Program-made: the position numbers and the translations under genes
Source of the DNA: a virus
DNA length: 38,231 nucleotides
Reading direction: 5' to 3' (one strand)
IMG/VR virus record: IMGVR_UViG_3300042556_000959
Span: 1-38,231 of that record
Shown here: positions 17,029-26,193 of the stretch, piece by piece
Layout of the letters: every line of letters starts with the position of its first letter
Position numbering within the stretch: position 1 is the first letter of the stretch
The notes under the pieces: generated by a model
What the model was told of the DNA's origin: nothing
The model's database searches: none
The model's input: only the letters and a program-made list of their open reading frames with translations

Positions 17029-19101
17029 TTAAGCGTTTTGAACTGATACAAATGTATTTGCTAAGTCACCATTAATACTGAAGTACCTTAGGTATGCAGA
17101 ACTGGTTGCTGCCATAGTGATTGTTGTAGAATTGGTGGTTGAATTTAACGCTGAACATCCGTGAGTAACTGTTCTTGGATTTGCACTAGTATTAGTTAAC
17201 CAAACTTCAACCACTTTACCATAATTATAATTTGAAAGTGTAATTGTGCAATCAGCTATAAGTTCTGCTTTAATCAATGATGTTGTTGCAAAATCAATCG
17301 TAAAAGCCGTCTGGTTGCCTACCAAAATTGTTGGTGAATAAATGAATCCTTTTTCTGGTGCCACAGTACCAGTAAAATAAACAGAATCGGCATTAAATGA
17401 AGCAATTTCATTAACAACATTTGAACCCGTTGGTGTATTCCAAAATCTTATTCTAGAACCACGAGCGGTGTCTGAATGATTTTCAGTAGCAACAAAATCG
17501 ATTCTTGCATCACCAAATGGTGCATATCCTGTAGTACCATAAGAGTTACCAGCAATACGCAACAGAATATCATTGTTCTGTGTTGCTGTTGGTGCATCTA
17601 CTGTACCTCTGGCAGCTCTACCAGCAATGATAGAGTATGATGAATTTGAAGTACCAAAAGAATCAATCAGCACTCTAGCAGGTACATTTGGTTTATTGGT
17701 CAATTGCATTAACGTGCCGGCTTGTGTTGGAGTTTGTGAACTTCCTGCGGCCGTGATTCTAAAGGCAGCTTCTGATGCTGAAAAATTTGAATTAGCTAAA
17801 ACCAGTGTGCCATTGGCAGTTAAATTACCAGATACGTTGAAATTACCAGCAGTAAACACATCAGCAGTATTTGCAATTGCATTATTGGCAATATAATATG
17901 CACTATTAGCTAAAGCATAAGCCACATTACCTTCATCAAAAGCCACATTGGCATGTTCGTAAGCATTGTTTGCGTGAATAAATGCTACATTTGCTCCCTC
18001 GTGTGCAGCATTTGCGTGACCATAACTTGCTGTTGAATAAGAGAACGGAGCGGATGCAGTAATCTGTGTAGTATTATCTGGGAATTTTATACTGCCGTTT
18101 GTGTTAAATGTCCAAACATTACTTGCAACATTGATATTAACTTTTCCGTAACCAGAATTACCGGTACCTGGAACTATATTAATGTCACCACCATAACCAC
18201 TAACTGCACCACCTGAACCTGTTGTAATATTGATTGAACCACTATTACCTGTACTGACTTCATCACCAGTTAAAAGTGAAAGGTTTTTAAAGTTGCCTGT
18301 ACCTGTTTCGGTTCTAATTAATCCGTTTGCAGAAAAACTCAATCGATGAACAGCAGTAAGAATATTGGCTGTAATTGTTTGTGGGCTGGTTAAACTAAAC
18401 CCAAATGTTGCGTTTGCCACATTTGCCAAAGCATTATTAGCTTTTAAGAATGCAGCATCAAGTCGATTAGTTAATGACGTTTCTTGTATTGAACTGTCAC
18501 CAAAGATAATATTATCAACATAAACGTTACCAGTAACAACAAGGTCATCATTAATATCTACTTGATTAAAGAAATTAAACTTGTTGGCATTAAAACGACC
18601 AACAATATTATTTGATTGTGTGCCACCAGCAATTAACACAACATTAGCGTTAGATGATGCTGTACCAATAACTAAATTACCACGATAATCATTGTGTGAT
18701 GGTCCATGTGAATATAGATAACCATCATAAGGTAACATAGAAGAATAAACAGGATCATTGAAACCAGGACCGTTAAATCCCATATCGATATAATTATTTG
18801 AACCGTCACTATTATTTGCAGACGCCACATAGTCACTTGAACCTACACCATCAAAGTTCTGTAGGTTGATTTGAATATATTCACTACTGGAATCGGTAAA
18901 TTGAGCTACAACATTTTCTAATATAATTGGATTAGAACCCACATTTAAAACATCATTGGAATAAAGACCTTCTGCCAAAGTTCGAACTGAAATTTTACCT
19001 GTTAAACCAGAAACCAGATCAACACCAGCCATCAGAGTTTTTTCTGTGTTAGCGTTTAATTCAGTTATAAAAGGTAATTGTGATATTTTTACTGTTGACA
19101 T
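17029..19101 (-). CDS. Tail-fibre-like structural protein with AN-x-A-(F/Y) repeats
   Basis: A 690-aa protein starting MSTVKISQLPFITELNANTEKTLMAGVD, an N-terminal pattern frequent in phage fibre proteins. Residues ~87-113 (SDYVASANNSDGSNNYIDMG) match a beta-domain seen in marine phage fibres. A heptad-like run (AFIHANNAYEHANVAFDEGN and following) at about 357-410 is the same repeat as in the 667-aa fibre. The C-terminus (DFATTSLIKAELIADCTITLS, then TVTHG) is a beta-structured tip domain. It sits between the gp7-like gene and gp8, the place of baseplate-attached fibre genes in marine T4-like phages. The ribosome site AGGAT overlaps the upstream stop. The role is likely a short tail-fibre or pin-like protein, analogous to gp9-gp12 by position only. 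Confidence 0.72.
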   Translation of the reverse strand: MSTVKISQLPFITELNANTEKTLMAGVDLVSGLTGKISVRTLAEGLYSNDVLNVGSNPIILENVVAQFTDSSSEYIQINLQNFDGVGSSDYVASANNSDGSNNYIDMGFNGPGFNDPVYSSMLPYDGYLYSHGPSHNDYRGNLVIGTASSNANVVLIAGGTQSNNIVGRFNANKFNFFNQVDINDDLVVTGNVYVDNIIFGDSSIQETSLTNRLDAAFLKANNALANVANATFGFSLTSPQTITANILTAVHRLSFSANGLIRTETGTGNFKNLSLLTGDEVSTGNSGSINITTGSGGAVSGYGGDINIVPGTGNSGYGKVNINVASNVWTFNTNGSIKFPDNTTQITASAPFSYSTASYGHANAAHEGANVAFIHANNAYEHANVAFDEGNVAYALANSAYYIANNAIANTADVFTAGNFNVSGNLTANGTLVLANSNFSASEAAFRITAAGSSQTPTQAGTLMQLTNKPNVPARVLIDSFGTSNSSYSIIAGRAARGTVDAPTATQNNDILLRIAGNSYGTTGYAPFGDARIDFVATENHSDTARGSRIRFWNTPTGSNVVNEIASFNADSVYFTGTVAPEKGFIYSPTILVGNQTAFTIDFATTSLIKAELIADCTITLSNYNYGKVVEVWLTNTSANPRTVTHGCSALNSTTNSTTITMAATSSAYLRYFSINGDLANTFVSVQNA

Positions 19102-19104
19102 TTG

Positions 19105-21933
19105 TTATCCTAATATGATTAATCTTTCATCTTCTGTTATTATAGATCGTCCATCTTCTGTTGTGAGTTCTGGATAGAACTGGATTCCAACAGGTCCAAA
19201 TATTCGTATTGCTCTGGTTGATAAAGTTCTTTTAACTGACAATAAGACATTATTAGCATTGGCTGTAAGATTACCAACCAAAGTAACTGTACCGTTTGCA
19301 TAGTTGACAGAACCGACTACAAACGTATCATTATTGGCATTACTTATTCGTACCGTATCACCTGTAAATACGATATCTGCTAATTTATTTTGTGTATTGC
19401 TATAATTACCATTGTTGACGAAATCGTAAGAACCAGTCAAGGTCTCTATATTTATCGTGTTTGAATTGACATTTCCTGAAACAAATGCAACATTTGCATA
19501 AGTCAATAGAACATTGTCTTTGAGATAGACTGTGTTCGATGTATAATCTACATGAATTACCTCTGACCGAACATTTGGACCATTGGTTGGAGTTAACTCC
19601 ACAACAGAATTTGATTTTACAGATAAGTCATCACCGGTTGAAAATATGAATTGTGCAATATTGGCACCAGCTAAATCTTCAAATACAACCATATTATTAC
19701 TGGTTGTATTAAAACTTGTGTTGATTGTGGCTAAAGACAATTCACCAGTGTAATTGATGATTGGTCGACCAGTAAACAATAAAGTTTCTTCTGTGACGGT
19801 AAAATTAGAGTTGGCTCTGAGAGCATATCTACCCAAAACTTTCATACCGGCTGGATGTAGAAGGCCTAATAAAGTTTCACGATACTTGGCTATCTCTTTC
19901 TCAACGGTTATTTGATAAGTGTAATTGTTAAAGTTTTCACTCTGTAATACGTCAAACGAACTTAGTTGACCTTTTTTATCAAGATATTGTCCTTGACTGA
20001 AAACGAGACCATTTAAGAATCTGGTGTTTGCACGAGCACGGCCGTCACCGTAAGTTTTAATACCACTAGAATTATACAGGCCACCATAAGCAACATTGGC
20101 CATTCTCAGGTTAATATTTTGATCAACTGTGCCTACTTTAATTTCTTCATTCGTATTCAAACGACCACTATAATTAAACACTCGTAGATTATACAATGTA
20201 TTTGCTGGATTTGCATCTGGTGCCAAAAGAGCAATCGATTCTACAGTCGATGAATAAGAAGCAACGTTTACGTTACTGCCTTGATAAGCAATATCACCTT
20301 TTTGTGGAATATTCAAAATACTTAGATTTGATACAGCAATATCTTGAACTTTTAAAGAAATAATAGGTGTAGAAACGTAATCTTCACCGTTACTATTCAG
20401 TTTAATTTTTGATACAGCACCAATACTGGTTGTATTTGCTTCAAATTCAGCACCGTCACCCAAAACACCAGCGACAGTAATTAAGGCATTGGCTGCATTA
20501 GCATTAGCTGATACGACAGTCAAGGTTGGCAAAGCAGTTAATTTATATCCAAGGCCGCCTTTTGGATAAAGCTGTTCACCGTAAACATAGGCCACGTTTG
20601 TAATGGCACCGTTGGCACTTACTGTAATAACATTCGCATATGCACCATATCCTGATCCACCAGAGAAAACGATTGTATCATTTGCTTGGTATCCTGTGCC
20701 AGCGTTTGTGATAGCCATTGGACCAAGAATACCTAAAAACTTTAAATCACTATAATTGTTTGCCGTAACTTCATCGTCATTGTTTGTGGAATATAAAGCT
20801 TTTGTGGTAATTTGTGGTGGTGCAGAGAAACCTCCACCACCGTTAGTAACTAAAACTGAAGAAATTGGTGCCACAGATACAGTTTCAAAATCTAAAGAAT
20901 TATAGATTGTTGAATACAAATTGGTTGTATAACTTTTAAATCCATAGTTTGCAACACCAATTTGTATACCAGATTTGGTGGCAATAGCATTATTGGCAAT
21001 TAAAATTTGTGAAGCTTTAGTTGGATCGAGAGAAGCAACAAAAGCAATGGCACCTTTATCTGGTGTGATGATGATTGGAGATTCTAAACTGTAACCAAAT
21101 CCACCATCGATTACATTAATTGATTGAATTTGTCCTGTTGTGACAGTTTCAATCTCTGCATTGGCACCAATAGGAAACAATACATCTTCATTTAGTCCAC
21201 CATAAACAACTACAGGATCTCCTGGTTGATAATATAAACCACGAGCGGTTGGACTAATTACTATACTACTAATTTGACCAACAATTTTTGCTCTGAGTGG
21301 TTGGCCACCAAACAAGACATCTTGATTGTTTGCATCGACAACACGAACAAACTCACCAGACTCAAACAGCCGTTGAATGTTTGACAAAAATACTTCTGTT
21401 TTATTTCCAGAAACTACAGAATTTTCTACTGTTGCAATCGCTTTAGAATACTCACCTAGTAAACGATATTGTTTTATGTTTAATAGGTTATCATCTAATG
21501 AAGCCAGTTTAAGACTTTTGGCAATATACCAAGTACCAGCCGAAGCCCTCAATACCGATTCTTTTGTATAGAATACATCAAAATCGGAGTTGTATAATAT
21601 TTTAAATAGAAATTTATAAGAAGCCGGTGTGCCTTTGGCTTGATAAAATTGTTTGGCATATTTTACTGCTCTCGCCTTATCAATTAATATATCTTTAGGA
21701 AAGAACGGTAAAAAATCATTTATGAAGTAGTCAATAAACTCTGTTGTGGTATTATCGATATCAGTGTAGTTTAATATATTCTTTGAACGATTAGTTACCT
21801 GACCTTCTCGTTCCATCCACTCATAGTATGCTTGTAGGAATAATACAAAATTTCCATAAGCCGGATCGTCCCGAATGTAAGCGGGAAGTTGATAAGGTAT
21901 TAGTAGAGAAGTTTTTGTGTTATCTGGAATCAT
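19105..21933 (-). CDS. 7: Baseplate wedge protein, gp7-like
   Basis: A 942-aa protein (T4 gp7 is 1032 aa). The N-terminal ~150 residues are highly conserved in T4-like marine phages: LIPYQLPAYIRDDPAYGNF, LQAYYEWMEREGQV, FIDYFINDFLPFFPKDIL, KGTPASYKFLFKILYNSDFD and SAGTWYIAKSLKL. Residues ~268-420 hold Gly-x-Gly-Tyr repeats (DGGFGYSLESP, TNGGGGFSAPP, TNAGTGYQAND), and a beta-rich C-terminus follows. The position directly after gp6 supports a gp7 role, the initiator that organises gp8, gp10 and gp6 in the wedge. Its ATG overlaps the gp6 stop (TAATG). Assignment rests on order, size and the conserved N-terminus; it could alternatively be an unnamed baseplate protein. Confidence 0.65.
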   Translation of the reverse strand: MIPDNTKTSLLIPYQLPAYIRDDPAYGNFVLFLQAYYEWMEREGQVTNRSKNILNYTDIDNTTTEFIDYFINDFLPFFPKDILIDKARAVKYAKQFYQAKGTPASYKFLFKILYNSDFDVFYTKESVLRASAGTWYIAKSLKLASLDDNLLNIKQYRLLGEYSKAIATVENSVVSGNKTEVFLSNIQRLFESGEFVRVVDANNQDVLFGGQPLRAKIVGQISSIVISPTARGLYYQPGDPVVVYGGLNEDVLFPIGANAEIETVTTGQIQSINVIDGGFGYSLESPIIITPDKGAIAFVASLDPTKASQILIANNAIATKSGIQIGVANYGFKSYTTNLYSTIYNSLDFETVSVAPISSVLVTNGGGGFSAPPQITTKALYSTNNDDEVTANNYSDLKFLGILGPMAITNAGTGYQANDTIVFSGGSGYGAYANVITVSANGAITNVAYVYGEQLYPKGGLGYKLTALPTLTVVSANANAANALITVAGVLGDGAEFEANTTSIGAVSKIKLNSNGEDYVSTPIISLKVQDIAVSNLSILNIPQKGDIAYQGSNVNVASYSSTVESIALLAPDANPANTLYNLRVFNYSGRLNTNEEIKVGTVDQNINLRMANVAYGGLYNSSGIKTYGDGRARANTRFLNGLVFSQGQYLDKKGQLSSFDVLQSENFNNYTYQITVEKEIAKYRETLLGLLHPAGMKVLGRYALRANSNFTVTEETLLFTGRPIINYTGELSLATINTSFNTTSNNMVVFEDLAGANIAQFIFSTGDDLSVKSNSVVELTPTNGPNVRSEVIHVDYTSNTVYLKDNVLLTYANVAFVSGNVNSNTINIETLTGSYDFVNNGNYSNTQNKLADIVFTGDTVRISNANNDTFVVGSVNYANGTVTLVGNLTANANNVLLSVKRTLSTRAIRIFGPVGIQFYPELTTEDGRSIITEDERLIILG

Positions 21934-24014
21934 TAAAAGTTGGTTCTAGGTATAACATTGACAGTAATTGCATTCGAATCATATTCATCAATTGTAACAA
22001 TTCTATTGTAAGAAGATGAAATTGTTGCAACCGTTGGTGTTGCCGTAACTGTTAATAAACCAAATTCATTATTGACACTAACGGGTTTGAAAGCATCTAA
22101 AGTTATAATACCTTTATCATATTCTATATTACCAATGTTATTATCTAAAACAGTTTTAGCGTTGTTATTGTTATTATAATATGTTCTTAATGTTCCATAC
22201 TTACCTTCAAGATTGACAACTAAAGAACCTAATTGTCCTGTTGTATCTCCTGGTTGTGGAGTTACTGTGGCGATTGCACTTGTATAATTATTACCGGCAT
22301 TTGTAATGACAACATTTTTTATACTTCCACTAGCCATAACGGCCATTGCTGTTGCACCGGTGCCATCACCTAGAATATCAATCTTTGGTGCATATTGATA
22401 ACCGTAACCAGGATTAATAACTGAAATCGATTCGACACCAAAAGTTGCAACAGGAACTTCGTCAATGTATACATTATTAATTGTTCTCTGTGGATTGGCT
22501 GGATCTAGATATTGTAGAGTTGGTGAACTGCTTGTACCAGATTGAAACAATCCTTTTTGTAAAGGCACATTGTAATAAAGTTTATATGTAGTTGGTGTTG
22601 ACAGATTCGGATAAAACTTTTTCTGTAACTTTATTTTATAATCACTGGTGATAACAGAATTATTAAAAGATTGAATTGTGTTCAACAAATCATAACTACT
22701 AAATGTTGAATTGAATGTATTCAAAGTCCTTCTACCAAAAGCTGCTATGGCATTTTTAATACCCACTTGCATTTCGGAAGCAGATAGAGATGTTTTTGTT
22801 GGATCATAATACACATTGACATCCAGTTTGATATATGTGTAATCCGGATCAACAATCGTTGGTGTAACAGTTAGAACACTAATTGGTTTGATAACATCAT
22901 CAGCAATTCTTTGCTTTTGTACCTGTGTTAAACTGTAACCACCTGTTGGTTTCAATGAGATAAACACTTGACCATAGACTGGCGGTTCATTTTCTTCTCC
23001 GCCCCATACGTTAACAGCATCAAAAGAAAAACCTAAATCATTCTGTTGAATGGCAGAAATATAATCATTTTTAGATACCGCACGATTTTGTGCTGAATAT
23101 GACTTGACTGCCTGATATTTAATTGACTCTATGGTTTCTTTTGGCGATCCTTGAGAAGCTCTAACTCTTGGTTGTATCGATAGAGATGTGTAACCAGGCA
23201 CACGATCCATCAATAAGAAGTTATTTGCACCAGAAGCTTTACTGCCATCTGTTACAATATATGATACAGTAATAATATTACCGTCACTCAATTCTTTTCC
23301 TAGTATATCATCACCAAAAGATATTTCATAGTTTCCGTTGTTTAATTCTTGTAGAAAATATACCTTTGATTCTTTATCGAGTGTTAGATAGTTTGTAGCT
23401 GACTGATATACGTCATAAGCAGTATTGCCACTATTCTCTTGAACCAACACCTTTAATGTTGTCGTGTCAATTAAAGTATTTGTGATTTCAAATTTTTTCT
23501 TAGGATTAGTCGTGCTGTTTACAGTATAACGTCTTGTGATGGGCACACCTTGTTTCAATTGAACATTTGTAAATGTTGCAGTATTACTTGACACAGCCAC
23601 AGTAGAAGCATCTGTTGTAACAAAATTATAGTTTACTCCGTTAATGGCTTCGGATAAGAAATTAGTAAATTTTGGTAAAGTAAACGAACTATTGGCAACA
23701 CCACTAAAAGTTATATTGACGGTGGCTGTTGGTGCGACCGATGACCTTGGTACATAGTTTAATAGTTTGGCATGAGAAACTACAGAACCTCTTTGTAAAG
23801 CACTATCCAAGAACATCTCATTGGCAACCATATTCAAATAGAAAGAATTGTAATGTGTATTGTATGCCAGAACATCTAAAAGAACAGACATCGTTGAACC
23901 CTCAAAGTTATAGTCTTTGAGTGTGTCTTGTGATTGAAGAAACTGTATAAAGTTTCTTTTGATAGTGCTGAAATCTAAATCAGCAACTTTTATGTTAGAA
24001 TTGGCTGTTGCCAT
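21933..24014 (-). CDS. 6: Baseplate wedge subunit gp6
   Basis: A 693-aa homologue of T4 gp6 (660 aa), the protein that forms the continuous ring joining the six wedges and a member of the gpJ-like family. The family N-terminus is plain: LDFSTIKRNFIQFLQSQDTL, YNFEGSTMSVLLDVLAYNTH, NEMFLDSALQRGSVVSHAK and LLNYVPRS. The C-terminal part includes Gly-x-Gly-Tyr/GDGTGATA units (NPGYGYQYAP, GDGTGATAMAV, TNAGNNYTS) at about 525-590, which are not in T4 gp6. The ATG overlaps the gp25 stop as TAATG, and the stop overlaps the next ATG the same way. Translational coupling should balance the gp25:gp6:gp7 ratio needed for wedge assembly. Confidence 0.92.
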   Translation of the reverse strand: MATANSNIKVADLDFSTIKRNFIQFLQSQDTLKDYNFEGSTMSVLLDVLAYNTHYNSFYLNMVANEMFLDSALQRGSVVSHAKLLNYVPRSSVAPTATVNITFSGVANSSFTLPKFTNFLSEAINGVNYNFVTTDASTVAVSSNTATFTNVQLKQGVPITRRYTVNSTTNPKKKFEITNTLIDTTTLKVLVQENSGNTAYDVYQSATNYLTLDKESKVYFLQELNNGNYEISFGDDILGKELSDGNIITVSYIVTDGSKASGANNFLLMDRVPGYTSLSIQPRVRASQGSPKETIESIKYQAVKSYSAQNRAVSKNDYISAIQQNDLGFSFDAVNVWGGEENEPPVYGQVFISLKPTGGYSLTQVQKQRIADDVIKPISVLTVTPTIVDPDYTYIKLDVNVYYDPTKTSLSASEMQVGIKNAIAAFGRRTLNTFNSTFSSYDLLNTIQSFNNSVITSDYKIKLQKKFYPNLSTPTTYKLYYNVPLQKGLFQSGTSSSPTLQYLDPANPQRTINNVYIDEVPVATFGVESISVINPGYGYQYAPKIDILGDGTGATAMAVMASGSIKNVVITNAGNNYTSAIATVTPQPGDTTGQLGSLVVNLEGKYGTLRTYYNNNNNAKTVLDNNIGNIEYDKGIITLDAFKPVSVNNEFGLLTVTATPTVATISSSYNRIVTIDEYDSNAITVNVIPRTNF

Positions 24015-24406
24015 TATCTTGACCTTTCAAGAAGTAAATTAAATGCTGTTGGCAAAGTATTGTTTCCTATAAAAAAAGATAAAGTAACTTTAAAAGCATT
24101 CTTATCTGGTGCTGGATCTACAACAATATCCTGTATATTAACTCTTGGTTCGAAATTGTTAATAACATTTCGAATTTCTGCTTTAATCAGACCAGCAGTT
24201 AAGACTGTAATTGGTTCAAACAAAAGTGTGTCAATATTTGACCCTAGAGTTGGTTGAAACAATCTTTCATAAAAATTGGTTAACAATAGATTTCTGACTG
24301 AACGAATGACCGCCTGTTCATCGTAACTTAAAGCTACGTCATTTGACACAGGTAACCTTCTGAAGGTCAAATCCAAATCGGAGTATAGTTTCTTAATTGT
24401 TGCCAT
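24014..24406 (-). CDS. 25: Baseplate wedge subunit gp25
   Basis: A 130-aa homologue of T4 gp25 (132 aa), the small lysozyme-like wedge protein that nucleates sheath assembly and sits against gp6 and gp53. The family core is visible: SDLDLTFRRLPVSNDV, YDEQAVIRSVRNLLLTNFYE, LFQPTLGSNIDTLLFEP, IRNVINNFEPRVNIQD (with the conserved E-P-R triad) and KVTLSFFIGNN. The gene order 25-6-7 is that of many T4-like phages. The ATG at 24406 lies 15 bases after the upstream stop with no strong ribosome site. A late-promoter-like CATAAATA at 24411-24418 is too close to serve as promoter. Confidence 0.93.
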   Translation of the reverse strand: MATIKKLYSDLDLTFRRLPVSNDVALSYDEQAVIRSVRNLLLTNFYERLFQPTLGSNIDTLLFEPITVLTAGLIKAEIRNVINNFEPRVNIQDIVVDPAPDKNAFKVTLSFFIGNNTLPTAFNLLLERSR

Positions 24407-24421
24407 TTAATATTTATGTCG

Positions 24422-25369
24422 TTAAAATTGATTAAAATAATCATAATAAGATGGTGGCGGAACGACCACCGGAGGCTCCGTGACAGGTATGACCACAATA
24501 TTATTGGCAATATCGGTTTTAATTTTTTCAGTACCAATGTGATTATTAATTAAAAACTTTTGTGTTGTTCCGATATTACTTAAATTTGTTACCTTTGTGT
24601 AATCATCAATTAGTTTATTGGAGTTTTCGTAAAATGTCCAATCGTGAGTCCACCTATTGTAAAGAAAGGCATTGAAATTGTCTATTTCATTTTTAATTGT
24701 ATTTATTTCTGAAATCGACAAACCTCCCGAATCAGCCGTTATTGTTATTGTATCTGATGTTACTGATGTTAAATCTGCTGTTAATGACGTTGAAGCAATA
24801 AATCCACCTGCTGCAGCAATAAAATAATTACAATTTGCTCCAATCGTTATGTTATTAGATAATAATTCATCGAGAATAAACAAACTAGTAAATGATCCCA
24901 TAGCAGGTAAACTGTTTGCAAATCCATCGGTTTTGTTTAATATTGTCAGTAATACTTGTCCTGTATCAATTGCTGTAGAATATGTTGGTATTGTTTGTGA
25001 TCCAGTGGTTTCTGAAATGCCAGATATATTATCTGTGTGCGATTTAAATCTATCTAATTGAATAATACAATTCAGAGATGTCGTTAATAAACTCAATACA
25101 TTTTGATTAGGATCAGGAATTGTATATATTGTTGAGATTAAATTTGAAACATTTGCAGAAATACTATTACATACGTTTGCTATAGGATTAACAAAATAAT
25201 TTGTAGTAACAACATTATTGTTAGCCATGTCATTTAATTGCCAATCAGACAATTCGATGTCGGTGGCCATGGACTCTAACGTATTTAATGATTCTTCAGA
25301 TAAATCAAGATTAGTGCCAAACTTAGTTTGATCAAAATTAAATTGTAATCTATCGAATAAAGATGTCAT
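24422..25369 (-). CDS. Unknown virion-associated protein (315 aa)
   Basis: I do not recognise this family. It starts MTSLFDRLQFNFDQTKFG and is rich in Asn, Ser, Thr and Ile. It has a helical N-terminal half (SANVSNLISTIYTIPD, LLTTSLNCIIQLDRFKSH), a beta-like middle (SLTADLTSVTSDTITITADS), a helical segment with TRWTHDW-type aromatics (YNRWTHDWTFYENSN), and a proline-rich tail ending PPPSYYDYFNQF. There is no signal peptide or convincing membrane segment. Its place between the spike and gp25 in an uninterrupted tail operon suggests a baseplate or tail role, perhaps hub-associated. No T4 counterpart is obvious. Confidence 0.7.
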   Translation of the reverse strand: MTSLFDRLQFNFDQTKFGTNLDLSEESLNTLESMATDIELSDWQLNDMANNNVVTTNYFVNPIANVCNSISANVSNLISTIYTIPDPNQNVLSLLTTSLNCIIQLDRFKSHTDNISGISETTGSQTIPTYSTAIDTGQVLLTILNKTDGFANSLPAMGSFTSLFILDELLSNNITIGANCNYFIAAAGGFIASTSLTADLTSVTSDTITITADSGGLSISEINTIKNEIDNFNAFLYNRWTHDWTFYENSNKLIDDYTKVTNLSNIGTTQKFLINNHIGTEKIKTDIANNIVVIPVTEPPVVVPPPSYYDYFNQF

Positions 25370-25372
25370 GTG

Positions 25373-26185
25373 TTATGGCATCCGTTGTAGTGGGCCAGAC
25401 GTTGCACCTTTTGGAGAACTATGGTTGTGTCCGTTAAATTTTGCTCGTGTTGATTGCATTGAACCCATCGAATCTTTTACTACGCCACCTTGAACAGTAT
25501 TTGTTCCTGTAACCTGAGGTGATAATACTGAATCGTTTGCGACTACTTTACCGGCTGGATTTTCATAACCGCCTACAGTAAATCCTACGTTTACACCACC
25601 AATCGAATCTATACCGCCTTGTGAGAATACTTTATAACCACAAGTTAAGTTTGTTGTTGCATTAACAGAACCACCACTTGTTATACTACCTGATACGGCC
25701 AAGTCACCTTTGATTGTCAAAGCATTTTCACAAGAGAATGTAATATCTCCGCCTTCACCGCCAGCATCAATTGTAATTTCTTTTGCAGCAACAATATCAA
25801 TGTTTCCGTCTGAGTTAATTTTAACATCACCACCAACTTGTGAGTATAACTTACCATCAACTTGCGAGTAACAATCACCAATTACGTGAAGTTTGGAATC
25901 ACCATGAATCTCTATATTACAGGTACCTTTGATAACAATGTTTCTATCTCTCATGTAAACAGAGAAACCATCACCTAAAACAATGTGTTCAGTAGAACCA
26001 TCAGGTAACATTTCATAAAATGTTCCGGTTCTATGTTGAGTTCGAATTCTTTCGTTCTCTGGTGTATCATCCATCATTTGTATGTGGCCAGATTCCGTTT
26101 GTGTCATGTTCACATACGGATATTTTCCTGGTCTCACATCATACTGTGTGTACCAAATACTACTATTATTCGCTTGTTCTGCCAT
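25373..26185 (-). CDS. 5: Tail spike beta-helix, gp5 C-terminal/gpV-like, with H-x-H tip
   Basis: A 270-aa protein matching the C-terminal needle of T4 gp5 and of VgrG/gpV spikes. Residues ~52-150 are a short-repeat beta-helix with the GDSKLHVIGDCYSQVDGKLY and VKINSDGNIDIVAAKEITID pattern. Residues ~155-245 continue with beta segments, and the last ~20 residues carry H253-x-H255 (FNGHNHSSPKG). In phage P2 gpV and relatives an H-x-H motif at the apex binds iron that sharpens the tip. Unlike T4 gp5 it has neither an OB domain nor a lysozyme domain. Those would be supplied by the 152-aa gene at 27407 and by the GH19-like tape-measure protein. The AAGGT ribosome site overlaps the upstream stop. 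Confidence 0.85.
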   Translation of the reverse strand: MAEQANNSSIWYTQYDVRPGKYPYVNMTQTESGHIQMMDDTPENERIRTQHRTGTFYEMLPDGSTEHIVLGDGFSVYMRDRNIVIKGTCNIEIHGDSKLHVIGDCYSQVDGKLYSQVGGDVKINSDGNIDIVAAKEITIDAGGEGGDITFSCENALTIKGDLAVSGSITSGGSVNATTNLTCGYKVFSQGGIDSIGGVNVGFTVGGYENPAGKVVANDSVLSPQVTGTNTVQGGVVKDSMGSMQSTRAKFNGHNHSSPKGATSGPLQRMP

Positions 26186-26193
26186 AATTTACC

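Noticed and set aside
24411-24418. CATAAATA as a late promoter for gp25
   Set aside because: Only four bases separate it from the gp25 ATG, so transcription would start at or beyond the start codon.
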